Of a stretch of 64,000 nt of DNA, positions 23,632-34,430 are shown piece by piece (positions within the stretch are counted from its first letter, which is position 1; each line of letters opens with the position of its first letter). Made by a program: the position numbers and the translations under genes. This DNA comes from Callorhinus ursinus (lineage: Eukaryota > Chordata > Mammalia > Carnivora > Otariidae), in the NCBI RefSeq assembly GCF_003265705.1, contig NW_020312785.1, forward strand, positions 135,221,376 to 135,285,375. The letters are read 5' to 3'. Below the pieces are notes generated by a model that was given only the letters and a program-made list of their open reading frames with translations, was not told the DNA's origin and ran no database searches.

Positions 23632-23849
23632 TATATATATATCTTTAAAAAGAAAAAGACAGCTTTACTCACATCTCTGGCACCATGGCAGGGATGACTA
23701 GACCACTGGGCTTGGCTGGCTCTGTTGACCAGAATGTGGCCTCGCCAGCATGGCAGTCTTCTCGCATGGTGACTCAAGGCTCTGAGAGCAAATGTTCAAA
23801 TAAATAAAGCAGGAACTTCACGGTCTTTTATGACCTAGCCTCAGGGAAA
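23632..23849 (+). other. Apparent 3' transduction carried by the LINE-1
   Basis: The LINE-1 proper ends at 'cataataaaatttaaaaatg' with a decayed A/T-rich tail to about 23655. The right-hand target duplication starts only at 23850, after about 200 bases of non-LINE-1 sequence. That sequence contains polyadenylation-type AATAAA words at about 23799-23808 and finishes in an A run at 23847-23855. The phrase 'ttttatgacctagcctcagg' resembles an older dispersed repeat. The simplest reading is read-through transcription past the source element's weak poly(A) site, with its flank copied along. Confidence 0.75.
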
Positions 23850-24009
23850 AAAAAATGTAATGACTGTCAAAAGGGAACTTCTAGAACCACATGAAGTTTA
23901 TTTCCTCTTGCCCTTATGTCCTCTCTCCATTGAACTTCTATTACCTTGGGATTGAGGAAGAAGTTTTATTAGTAAGTAGAGATGAAAGCAGGGAAAGGAG
24001 CTAATGTTT

Positions 24010-24180
24010 GTCAAGCCCCCACTAAGGGCCAGGCACCTTCTAGGTGTTTCATACATTGCATCCCTTTCCCACACCCCTGCAAAGTAGGCATAATTATCCC
24101 CATCTTCCAGTTAAGAAACTGAGGCTCAGATAAGTTAAATCACTTGACTCATTTAACCCATCTATCAAGTACCAGAGTTA
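24010..24180 (-). mobile_element. MIR SINE, reversed
   Basis: 'aagggccaggcaccttctagg', 'attatccccatcttccag' and 'gaaactgaggctcagataag' follow in the reverse MIR order. Confidence 0.75.
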
Positions 24181-25045
24181 GGATACCAAGCCAAAGCTTT
24201 TTTGCTGCACTGGGAAAAGAAGAAATAGGTTCTGGACATAACTTCCCCAATTTCATAGCCATGGCAAGATTTATTTTTAACTCTGTCCAGTTTACTAATA
24301 TCTGAGGTGTGAGTATGTATCACATTCTTTGGGTAAGCATAATCATTTGTAATTTTGAATTCCAGATAAACCCCCAAATCATATTCTAGCTCAGCTCATA
24401 CCTTGGAGTAAAAGGAGGCTCACACAATAATAGTAAAACCACATATCTTTGATTTTGTGAGACATAAAGCCCTGCTTACATTCCTTCCATGGGGCTTTCC
24501 AGAATTCTAGGATGTTTGTGATATTCGCACTGTGAGTTGTCTTCTGAAGACCGTAGGTGTCTGCCATTTCCCTTCCCTTTTGCTCCATATCATGGCAATG
24601 GTGTCTCTGGCTCGATATAGTATCAAGAGAGACTGCCTGTCTTCCATGCCCACCAATACCTGATGATGCCACCAAGCCAGAACCACCAGTGCCACACTGT
24701 CTCTGCCCATGCTGCCAATACTAATGTTGCTAACATACTGAGATCCCAAAGCAATTAGTAGGAAAGCAAGGGCAAACAAACCTTGTTTACCTGTTCATAT
24801 TGCATGTCCATGGGACCTGGGCTAAAGAACCATCAGAGTGACAGGTCACAGGTATACTCAGGACCCCCAGCCCTCCTCAGCCCCAACCCACCACTCTTGA
24901 ACCAGGTTGTCTGTGACTGCTTTGTCTTTCCTTACAATGTGATCTTTCTTAGGAGGATCTTTCTCATTCCTCCTTGTAAAAACTAGCTCCAGACACATGA
25001 GACCCAAAAGATAATCAGTTTGGGGCTCACCTGAGATACCTGTTT

Positions 25046-25105
<60 letters not shown>

Positions 25106-25334
25106 AAAAATGTGGTCCAGGGAGTTTATAGGTTTGTTCAAAGCTCTCAAGCTTTGTAGTAGCAGAGATGCAACCAGAATTTGTGTATCCTGACTCCTAA
25201 TTCAGAAAAATGTCCTCTTCATTCATGGATCCATTCAATAAATAGGTACTGAGGGCTGGTTTTGTACCAGCCACTATAAGAGGTGATGAATATGACATAC
25301 ACTTGGCCTTTAGAGCTCATGCTCTAATGGTGTG
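24181..25334. other. Intergenic stretch with a TG microsatellite
   Basis: No gene is recognised. A (TA)n(TG)n microsatellite lies at 25045-25105. A possible L2-type scrap around 25225-25330 contains 'attcaataaataggtactgag'. The rest looks unique. Confidence 0.45.
25045..25105. repeat. (TA)n(TG)n microsatellite
   Basis: TA repeats pass directly into about 45 bases of TG repeats with one GC interruption. Confidence 0.97.
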
Positions 25335-25549
25335 GTGAGTCCATTCCTTTTTTTTTTTTAAGATTTTATTTATTTATTTGACAGAGAGAGGTACAGCGCG
25401 CGAGAGAGAACAAGCAGGGGGAGTGGGAGAGGGAGAAGCAGGAGGGAGCCCAATGTGGGACTCGATCCCAGGACCCTGGGCTCATGATCTGAGCCGAAGG
25501 CAGACACTTAATGACTGAGCCACCCAGGCGCCCCAAGTGAGTCCATTCC
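25335..25549 (-). mobile_element. Can-SINE (minus) with perfect 13-bp duplication
   Basis: The body at 25348-25536 has a T-rich left end, a GA-rich middle and the reversed head ending 'gagccacccaggcgcccc'. The direct repeat GTGAGTCCATTCC is identical at 25335-25347 and 25537-25549, suggesting a fairly recent insertion. Confidence 0.96.
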
Positions 25550-26402
25550 TAATGGTGTGATAAATCTGCAATAGGACCTTTCACTTAAGGTCCAGTGAAA
25601 TTCGTAGGAGGGGCTCCTAACCTAGGAAGGACTTCTGAAATGAGGTGAACTTTAAGGTGAGCCTGAAGGACAGGAAGTTACCAGGCTGAGAAAGAAGGCT
25701 GAATCGTAGGCAGTAGGCTGGGTTGGGCGGTGGGAGGGGGGAGGATAGACATTGTGGACCCATGAGTTAGAAGGCAACTGGACTCTAAGCTTTCACACCA
25801 ATAAGCTTATATTTTCCCTTTAGAAATTAAATGAATATCCATTTTCTTTTTCTTGGTAATAACAAAGAACTTTAAAAACAGCAAGTCTATAACATAGAGG
25901 TTTCGTTGTGAATTTATTAGAATGAGGAAAAGAGGACAGGGGTCTAGTTCATGAGAAGGGGAGGGTTGAAAGCATGACTGTGACTCAAATAAGTTAGGGA
26001 AAACCAATGTAAAATAACCCTCCAGGGTGGATCCAGTTTTTGTGGGACATTTATGTAACATTTGGCACACTATTCAAGGAAAAACAATGCAAAAAAAAAA
26101 AAAAACCCACCATACTTTTGTCATCTTTTACATTTGTCTGCATGAACACATTTTAATTTAGGAAGGGTCTTGTGAAAAGGAAGGGTCCTGAAGTTTAAGC
26201 CTCATCCGCATCATGATAAACCCCCTTCTAATGACAGCATTTCAAGAGAGTACGGACAAAAATCATAAAATCACTCAAATCAGGGGCTGGAGGCACTTGA
26301 ACTCTTTATTTTGTTAATTTCAACACTTTCCCTACTGAGTGGTTTGGAGGAGTTTGGAGAAGGGAAGGAGAGGGAGGGAAAGTAGTAAAGATGGATCTTG
26401 CG

Positions 26403-26439
<37 letters not shown>

Positions 26440-27429
26440 AACTGTAGTCCACGGAGGGGGATTTTCATGGTCAGTTTTAATAGCCTGTGTTCTGGAAAGA
26501 TTTCAACACCTTCTTAGCAAACAAAGGCCCCAGAAAGCTGAAGTGAATCGGCAAAGAGGACGTGGTCTTTCAGCACTTCTATCTAAAATACACTGCAGGG
26601 GAACTTCCTGTCTTAAAGGTAAATGAACAAATGAATCTTCCCGCGCAGACACAAGCTCCCTGTGTTTCTCACCAGTGTTTCATTTGGAGCACAGCTCTTC
26701 AAGTATGGACTGGGGAGCAGGGAGGGGGCAAGATGGCGAGGATGCTGTGCCATGAACCTGGCTCTCCAGAATAAAAGGAAAAAGCCCTGCTGTTTATGCC
26801 AATTTTTGTGGTTTAAATACTCTTAGTATGGCTGATTTCAATCAACTGCCCTGACAACACTAATACAGAGGTGGGAAGTCACGGGCACAACCAATTCTCA
26901 CGCTCCAGAAGAGAGATTCCTGGATGTAAACGTTCTGTCCTGTGGTTGACGCTTCCTTGTGGAGCTACCAGAACAGACCTTTTGTTTAAAATACATCTCG
27001 AATGTGAAAAGCAGGTGCTCTGCTTTGCCTTCAGCACCTGCAATAATATGCAGAACATGGGTTTCAGGTCCCACATGCTCTTGAGTTAATTTTGCTGGAT
27101 TAGAGGAGATTCAGACCTTTGTGAGGAGACTGGCCAGGGCTTTGTGAATTCCAGATGGGATTCTGGCATCTTCCTCATCCAGTTCTGCTATTAACAGCTG
27201 CAGCCTTCAGAAGTAGAGGCTTCCCAGGGAAAGGCTGGAGCTTAGGGAAAAGCACAGAAATAATAAGCCTTTTACAAAAGGCTGTGTAACATATAGCTTA
27301 GTTTTAGTAGATTGTAGTTAAAGAAATATTTCCAACACAAAATTTTGGTTGATTGGTGGGTAGACATTATTTATTTGTATATTAGTAGTCATGTAAATTG
27401 TGACATAGAGTGATATACACCTTCAATCT
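25550..27429. other. Intergenic stretch, mostly unique
   Basis: No gene is recognised. It contains an A-tract at about 26090-26105 and a TG microsatellite at 26405-26435. The remaining sequence shows no repeat or coding pattern I can name. Confidence 0.4.
26405..26435. repeat. (TG)n microsatellite
   Basis: About 30 bases of TG repeats. Confidence 0.95.
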
Positions 27430-27634
27430 CTTCCTTTTTCCCTTCCCTTCCTCCCTCCCTCTTTTCCTTCCTTCCTTCCTTCCTTCCTCCCTGCCTCCCT
27501 CCCTCCCTCCCTCCCTTCTGTCCTTCCTTCCTTCCACCCTTCCTTCCTTCCTTCCTTCCTCCCTCCCTCCCTCCCTTCCTTCTTGCCTTCCTTCCTTCCT
27601 TCCTTCCTTCCTTCCTTCCTTCCTTCCTTCCTTC
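27430..27634. repeat. (TTCC)n / polypyrimidine tract, about 205 bp
   Basis: An almost pure pyrimidine strand built of TTCC and CCCT units. It ends with a long uninterrupted run of about 48 bases of pure TTCC. Open frames here (poly-SLP or KEGR repeats) are artefacts of the repeat. Confidence 0.97.
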
Positions 27635-28572
27635 ACATTGAGTAAATATAAGGGTCTCTGCCAGGTGCTGGAGTAAAACAATGAATAAGACAAAGAGAAA
27701 TGGTGTCTGCATTGAAGGAGCTCACAGTCTAGAAGGAGACACTCATGTGAACACCGACCTGAAGTTCTATGCTTCAGGGGCTGAGAGAGAAGGCTAAGCT
27801 GACTGCAAAGCATGGAAAGAGTATAAATTCTGGCTGGAGTAAGGGGACAAAGAAGGGAAATCAAAACAGAATGTGTAGAGTCATAACCCAGAAACCTACA
27901 AGATAAGAAGCCTTGAGGACCAGGAGTATAGAAGAGTGTGCAGACCATGTGAGAAGGGATGGGCGGAAGTCTATTGATTGATCAAGGCAATGTAAGGACT
28001 CCAGCTTGCCTGGGGATTTGGAGATAAGAACTGGAAAGGATGCTCTGTGTATGAAGATGCCAGCAGAAAGCTTATCATGATCAATCTTGAAAAACATGCC
28101 TTTTATCTTGCCAGCATTGAGGCGGCATTGGAGGGTTTTCAACAGGGAAGCAATACGATCATTTCTGGATTTGTTTTGTTTTGAAGGTTCGCTGTAAGGT
28201 TGCTGCATGAAGGATAAGAAGCTGGGAAGCAGAAGACTAGAGTGATGGGCTTTGATGATGCTATTGACCTTGGGGTCCTGATAATAAGAACTGACAAAGC
28301 AGGGAAAGGAACTCGGGAATTTTAAGTCTGAACTTTGTTACCATTTTGGTATAAGGGAAAAGGATGGCTTAGGGTGCCTTCTAGGTGTCTTGTTAGGGGT
28401 GAGGAGTAGGGCAGGCATTTACTGAATGGTGACGAAAGAGGGAACATAAGTAGATGGTCAGAATTGGAAAAGAGATAACTAAACCCCAGGAAACTGAAAG
28501 ACAAAGTACAACAACAAGGATCACTCTATAAAACACTTTGAAATATCCAGGATTTAAGGTACGATAAAAAAT
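27635..28572. other. Intergenic stretch with an L2-like scrap
   Basis: About 27655-27735 resembles a mammalian L2-type phrase ('gccaggtgctggagtaaaac', 'gagctcacagtctagaagg'). The rest has no recognised feature. Confidence 0.4.
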
Positions 28573-28801
28573 AACATTATGAATTCTTTTTTTTTTAAAG
28601 ATTTATTTATTTATTTTGAGAGAGTGAGAATGAGAGAGAGAGAGTACATGAGAGGGGGGAGGGTTAGAGGGAGAAGCAGGTTCCTCGCTGAGCGGGGAGC
28701 CCGATGCGGGACTCGATCCTGGGACTCCAGGATCATGACCTGAGCCGAAGGCAGTCGCTTAACCAACTGAACCACCCAGGCGCCCAACATTATGAATTCT
28801 T
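28573..28801 (-). mobile_element. Can-SINE (minus) with perfect 16-bp duplication
   Basis: The body at 28589-28785 lies between identical repeats AACATTATGAATTCTT at 28573-28588 and 28786-28801. The poly-T left end and near-consensus head ('aaccacccaggcgccc') mark a young copy. Confidence 0.97.
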
Positions 28802-28985
28802 ATAATACTATTAATTTTCAAAACACTTAGGGACATCATCTCCCTTTGATTTTGACCCTTACTTGCACCCTGTGAGACAGGTAGGGATGGCTCTGTAAGC
28901 CGAGTGTTTACAAAACATAGTCAATGGAATTCGGAGCAGCTGAGAGACATGCTCAAGATCACACAGCTGTAGCAGAAGTGGGGCA
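28802..28985 (-). mobile_element. Possible MIR fragment, reversed
   Basis: 'catgctcaagatcacacagct' and the preceding 'ccctgtgagacaggtaggg' recall a diverged reverse MIR. The middle is poorly matched. It adjoins the young SINE that seems to have landed beside it. Confidence 0.45.
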
Positions 28986-30059
28986 AAGAGTCAAGTAGTG
29001 CACGTCCTAGTGCCAGAATGGAAGGATAGACTCAACACCCTGTAGAGGTGAATTTTACTTTGCCTCTAGATATTTCTGCCCCTGGCCCTGTGAAGATAAC
29101 TCTAGGATCTGGTTTTGTTGGACAGTTTCTCCAACAGGTCTCCACGTCACATCAATGGAAACAAAGACCTTATCTGAGTTGCCTAAAATTATGTCCAAGC
29201 CAGTAAGCCCTTGACATTCCTAGAGCTTGAATGATCCATTACCTAAGAGAGTTCTGAAGTATTGGCCATCCCACTTGCTGTTGTAAGACCTGACACTGAA
29301 GACGAAGAGGCAAATATATTGTTATCCTTCCCTTTCTGTGGAAAAAGGAAAGCAAAACACAAAAACCTGCCATTTCCCTCAGGTCAAGTGACAGACACTG
29401 ACCCCTGACATTCAATTTGGAAAACTCCAAAATAAACAGAACGATGTAAGCCTAAAGAAAAGAAGCCAAGTTGGGGACATCAACTTTCTCTTACCTAGAA
29501 CAAAATAGCTTTCCCTACTACTCTAAGTAGGACTCTGGCAGAGAATATAAAGTTACTTAAAACCAATTAGAGAGTAGAGTGTAGAATGTAATGTGCTTTG
29601 CAGCTTCTCAGAAGATGACAGGCAGTTGGAAAATCTGTGTAAATGCTAGCTTAGCTTTTGTAAATTCTACCAATCTACATCTCCCTCCTATGTTTACTAT
29701 GCTCTTTGCTCATTGTTTGTAATTGAGGGAAGTGTCTGCTCACACCTTCTTTAAGCAGATGAAGAGAGATGTATTGTGATTCTTCTCTCTTCTCAGAGAA
29801 AAATAGCACAGTTAATCTTAGCCTCAGAAGTCCATGTTGCCATTCGATACATCTTCAAATCCAAACTGAAGTTAAAAAAGTGATGGTGTTCCGAAAAATT
29901 AACAGCATCTCCCACAACTGATCCACACTCTTCCTCTTCAAAATGCCTTTTTCTCTTGCTGTCCAGGACAGCCTGTCTTTCTGGTTTTCCTCTTCTCTCC
30001 CAGCCTGCATCTTGTAACAGCACTTCACTGGGTCCTTCCCTTCCTGACGTCAGTCTCAA
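28986..30059. other. Intergenic stretch, no feature recognised
   Basis: Unique-looking sequence without recognisable coding, RNA or repeat features. Confidence 0.4.
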
Positions 30060-30972
30060 GTCTCACAATACAGTTTTCTCTCCTACCTTATTCACTCCCC
30101 AGGTGATTTTATACAAACCCGTGCTTTAAATTTCCTCTCTAGCCTAATGAACACCCAAATCACATCTCTGGTTTTGATCTTTCCTACAAAATCTCTATTG
30201 GTATAACCAACAGCCAACTTGACATCTCCACTTAGATATTTACCAGCCTCTTAAACTCAACCTGTCTGTACAGGCTCTTGATTGGCCACTCACTCCTATC
30301 CCCAAGCTCACCCCATCCCCACATCTCTCTAAGCAGCATTACCATCTCACCATTCGTCAGCTGTTTAGGGCAAAACCCCAGGAATCGTCCTTGATTTAAC
30401 TGTTTCTCTAACATCCCACATCTGATCCACTAGCAAACACTCTCTGCTGTACCTTCACAATTTATTCCAAAGCCAACTGCTTCTTATCATCTTTATCATT
30501 CCTCACGTGAAAGATTACAATCACCTTCCATCTTGTGTGCTTGCTTTCTCTCTTGTCTCCCTAAGTCTATCAACCCTTCACCCAACAAAGTTATATTTTT
30601 ATTTTTTTAAAGATTTATTTATCTATTTGACAGAGAGAGAGAGAGAGAGCAGAGGAAGGGGCAGAGGGAGAGAATACCCAAGCAGGCTCCTGCTGAGCAC
30701 GGAGCCCCACCTGGGGCTTGATCCCAGGACCCTGTGGGATGCCTGGGTGGTTCAGTTGGTGGAGCATCCGACTCTTGTTCCTGCATATCCAAGCACTTCT
30801 TACCTCACTGCCTTTGTACATGCTGTTCCTCTCCCTGGAATTTTCTTCCTGCCATTCTTTACATATCTTAGTTTTTATCATGACTCAAGTTTTGAGTTCA
30901 GTGTTACTTCCTTGGAGGCCTTTTCTCATTACTCAACCATTTTTGCTCTATATAATCTGCGATATTTTTCTT
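30060..30972. mobile_element. Old mammalian repeat split by an inverted SINE
   Basis: Phrases such as 'cttgacatctccacttagat', 'ttagggcaaaaccccaggaa', 'cctttgtacatgctgttcc' and 'ccttggaggccttttctcatt' belong to a familiar ancient dispersed repeat; the subfamily is not assigned. The two halves (about 30060-30601 and 30778-30972) are separated by the SINE at 30602-30777. Confidence 0.5.
30602..30777 (-). mobile_element. Can-SINE with inverted 5' segment
   Basis: The part 30602-30734 is the 3' portion of a SINE on the minus strand, ending at 'atcccaggaccctg'. It is joined directly to 30735-30777, the first 43 or so bases of a SINE head on the plus strand (from 'tgggatgcctgggtgg' to 'gactcttg'). 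Roughly 20 bases of the consensus between the two parts are missing. The arrangement resembles the 5' inversions made by twin priming. No clear target duplication was seen, so two separate fragments cannot be excluded. Confidence 0.8.
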
Positions 30973-31225
30973 AAAATCACAATCACTAAAGGGGCGCCTG
31001 GGTGGCTCAGTCGTTAAGCGTCTGCCTTCGGCTCAGTTCATGATTCCAGGGTCCTGGGATCGAGCCCCGCATCGGGCTCTCTGCTCCGTGGGGAGCCTGC
31101 TTCTTCCTCTCCCACTCCCCCTGCTTGTGTTCCCTCTCTCACTGTGTCTCTCTCTCTCTCTGTCAAATAAATAAATAAAATCCTAAAAAAAAATAAAAAA
31201 ATAAAATAAAATCACAATCACTAAA
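30973..31225 (+). mobile_element. Can-SINE (plus) with perfect 18-bp duplication
   Basis: The body at 30991-31207 has the head 'ggggcgcctgggtggctcag', a CT-rich middle, and an AAATAAATAAATAAAATCC tail followed by A-rich sequence. Identical flanks AAAATCACAATCACTAAA lie at 30973-30990 and 31208-31225. The near-consensus sequence marks a young insertion. Confidence 0.98.
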
Positions 31226-31747
31226 AAATTATATGCATCAATTTTTATTAGTTTCCTATTTTTGTTCGTTTCTTTCCTTCTATGTTAGTAAGGGCCATGG
31301 CTCTTTTGTATGTATCCTCAATACATAAAAGAGTTCCTGGCAAATAGCAGACATTACATAAACATTTGAAGAATGAGTTAATACTTGAGTGTGTCTATAA
31401 GATTCAACCTCCCTAGTGAAAAATGCTTTTTTCACTTCTGGTTAGTATAAATTAAGCAATGTGCCTCTGTGTGTCTGTGTTTCCTCAAGCTAAAGTATGG
31501 AAATTCTTAATTTTAACATTTACAGCAACTTGAGAACTAACATAATAAATTCGGAGAAAATGCCTCTTCCAAGCATTGGTTAGATGGCATCAACATCCAC
31601 TACTCCTGCAGTCAGTATTAACAAGCCAAGTGTAGCACCACTTTCTCTAGAATATCTTAACTGAGAAAGCAGATAATACCTGACATTCCTTGGTATATCC
31701 CTTTATTCGCTCATTCAGTAAAGGGCTCCTGAGTGTCTACCTGTTAT
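31226..31747. other. Intergenic stretch, no feature recognised
   Basis: Ordinary AT-rich sequence between two young SINEs, with no recognisable gene or repeat. Confidence 0.4.
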
Positions 31748-31968
31748 AAATAGATGTGTGGGGGGCACCTGGGTGGCTCAGTCGTTAAGCGTCTGCCTTC
31801 GGCTCAGGTCATGATCCCAGGGTCCTGGGATCGCGTCCCACATCGGGCTCCCCTGCTCGGCGGGAAGCCTGCTTCTCCCTCTCCCACTCCCCCTGCTCGT
31901 GTTCCCTCACTCGCTGTGTCTCTCTCTGTCAAATAAATAAATAGATCTTTAAAAAAATAGATGTGTGG
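31748..31968 (+). mobile_element. Can-SINE (plus) with perfect 14-bp duplication
   Basis: The body at 31762-31954 is flanked by AAATAGATGTGTGG at 31748-31761 and 31955-31968. Head, B-box region and AAATAAATAAATAGATC tail are all complete. Confidence 0.98.
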
Positions 31969-33719
31969 TTTAAAAGAGTCAGAATCCTGTCCTCATGCTG
32001 CTAACAAGGAGTCAGATATTGAAGAAACAATGATAAAGAAGCAAAACAATGTGAAAATCATAGACTACTATAGGAAACCATTACACCCACGTTTACGGGT
32101 GGGAAAATGCATTATAGATGGGAAACAGAAAAAATACAGCTAACTCCAGGCCCACCACTGGTTCATAGCTCAATCTGCTATTTATCAATTTTTTGTTCTA
32201 AGGTGACATCCTTAGTACTAGCTTATCTTTTCAGCTTAATTATTAATATCTCCCTCCTTTGGCTCTCGTATGAGTCCTGGTTTAGATAATGGGGCATCCT
32301 AACTCTCTCACACTGCCTCTACTGGAGCAGAATGCATAAACTTAGAAAGGGCTGCCACACGCATAGGTTTTACTCAAAGACTCGTCTCACCCCTCATATG
32401 AAAACCGCCATATTTGAGGTAATTTGATTCTAACTCTAGTTACTTAGACTAGAAATCAACCCCAGAAAAATCCTGCACTGACAAAACGAGAGGACATCAC
32501 TCAGTAGGATTTTAATTGCCTGAGGATTAATTGATCCTCTTTCCAGGAGTTCTGAGCTTGAGATCCACACAGAGAAGAAGAAGCAGCCATAGTAAAAGCA
32601 GAGGGAGCCAGGAGAGGGGCAGAGACAATAACATACAGTCCACAAGTGAAATCATTTCCAAGGAACAGAATGACCAGGTCACTAGGGCTGCCGTTTTATC
32701 ATGAACATCAAAGAATATTTTATTAATCTTTGCAGCTTACTGCTCCGTTACTAATATTTTCCTTGATTTCCTCATTTCTTGTGACTGGAAATGAATGGCA
32801 TATTTATAATAGCTGCATATTCTCTTTCAATGACTCTCTCTGTATCATGCAGATCAGAGACCATCCAGATCTTCACATGCTATATTCTAGAGGTCAGGAC
32901 ACATTCCACAATACAGACGGCATAGGGTAAAAAATAGCCATTAAAGGGAAAATTCACACAGGACAATGTCAGCTCGGATCTACCTAATCCTCACATTATC
33001 CCATAAGAGGCTTGCCTAGGCCAGGACCCTGCTGGGACTGGAAGACAGGTCTGCATTTCCACCTGCAGGTCCCTGCAGTGTAGACAAGCTGCTGAGAAAG
33101 CAGTCTGGCCCATGGGGAGCACACACGTTTCTCGGAGCCAGGCATTCTGAATCTCAGGTGGCGGCTATTGCCTGGGAATATTGACTGCCCAGAACCTAGT
33201 GACCCTGGGGTCAATGGAACATTGCATTCCACCCTGGAAGGTGAAGAAGACCCTGATCCCATAGGAATCTAAGCTGAAGTTCAGGTCCTCCCTCCGGGAG
33301 AAGGGGATGATGGGACAGACATAGCTGGCTCATTGCACAGGTAATGCAAAGTGACCTTCCATGGTCGCTTACCTGTTCACTGCAATGGACACTGGCTCAG
33401 TCTCTGCTCTGGTTACATATCTATACAGCAAACCATAAGGGATAATTTATGCAACTGATTTGGCCTCCTTTAGAGATGCAGGTTTGTTTGTTTGGTCGTT
33501 GTTGTTTTTCCCCTCAGAGCTCCTTCCCCATTAAAACTTTTTTTCGGATGTGGGCTATTCTGGCAATATGGACTCTGTTATACTGCTGAAAATTTAACCT
33601 TTATATGTAGCTTGATGGTTCAGCTACTTTCTAAATTGTCACGGAAGGAATTAGTCCCCAGCAATGAACTGTTTTGAATGCTCATTGTCATTTCACCATT
33701 ACGTAAACTTTTTATTATG
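31969..33719. other. Intergenic stretch, no gene recognised
   Basis: Mostly unique sequence. A locally G+C-richer part at about 33000-33320 stays open for 88 codons on the minus strand (32996-33262), but it matches no protein I know and no splice or promoter context is evident. Confidence 0.4.
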
Positions 33720-34430
33720 ACTTCGTTTTGCAAATTATATTTTCAATTTAAAAAAGTTTAAACACTATAGAAACTTAGAAAGTCCCCTTTTTATTCTCTT
33801 TTCAGTCTCATCTCCAAAGCCCCATCTCTGAAGTAATCGCTTCTGTGAATTTGGCATCGATCTTTGCAGTGTGTTCTAAAATATTTTTCTACATATCTAT
33901 TTACCCAATAACAATCGAAATTATTGTGCTATTAAAATTTATATAAATGGGGGGCACCTGGGTGGCTCAGTCGGTTGATTGGCTGTCTTCGGCTCAGGTC
34001 TTGGTCCTGGGGTCCTGGGATCGAGCCCCACTTTGGGCTCCTTGCTCAGCGGGGAGCCTGCTTCTCTCTCTCCTCCCTACCTGTGCTCTCTCTCGCTATC
34101 TCTGTCTCTGTCTCTCTCTCAAATGAATAAATAAAATCTTTAAAAAATTAAAATAAAATAAAATTTATATAAATGGCGTCATACTGTGTGTATCCATCTG
34201 TAATTTGCTTTTTTTTTACTCTTTAAAATTTGGAAATATATTATATATGTTAGTATAGTTAAAGAAAAATCAATGAAATGGTGACACATGTCTATTACTG
34301 CTTGCTTTTGCACTTTATATAAAGTTATACAAAATGCATTCTATGTTAGAGACTGATTCATGTTAAGGCATGCAATGTAGCTGTGATTCACTCATTTTTA
34401 ACAATATGATATGAAGAACTATCCATGTTG
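33720..34430. mobile_element. Old LINE-like region split by a young SINE
   Basis: The sequence on both sides of the SINE (about 33720-33933 and 34177-34430) reads like the AT-rich 3' region of an ancient LINE-1 family ('gcgtcatactgtgtgtatcc', 'ttcactcatttttaacaatat', 'ctatccatgttgatat'). Subfamily and orientation are not assigned. Confidence 0.45.
33934..34176 (+). mobile_element. Can-SINE (plus) with perfect 17-bp duplication
   Basis: The body at 33951-34159 is flanked by identical AAAATTTATATAAATGG at 33934-33950 and 34160-34176. The head reads 'gcacctgggtggctcagtcgg' and the tail 'aaatgaataaataaaatc'. It lies inside an older LINE-like repeat. Confidence 0.98.

Larger units (their letters stand above)
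17718..23863 (+). mobile_element. Near full-length LINE-1 with target duplication and 3' extension
   Basis: The inserted unit runs from 17732 to about 23849 between perfect 14-base duplications AAAAAATGTAATGA (17718-17731 and 23850-23863). The left junction CTT/AAAAAA is the complement of the LINE-1 endonuclease preference TTTT/AA. Order: 5' UTR 17732-18557, ORF1 18558-19448, ORF2 19527-23350 (disrupted), 3' UTR 23351 to about 23631, then about 215 extra bases ending in a 9-base A run. The whole is about 6.1 kb. The perfect target duplication and open ORF1 point to a fairly recent insertion, while the damaged ORF2 means it cannot move by itself. Confidence 0.92.

Noticed and set aside
27382..27948. 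Long frames rich in KEGR or SLP repeats
   Set aside because: They are translations of the TTCC microsatellite.
30991..31060. tRNA gene
   Set aside because: The tRNA-like A and B boxes belong to the head of a Can-SINE, which continues into a CT-rich body and A-rich tail with target duplications.
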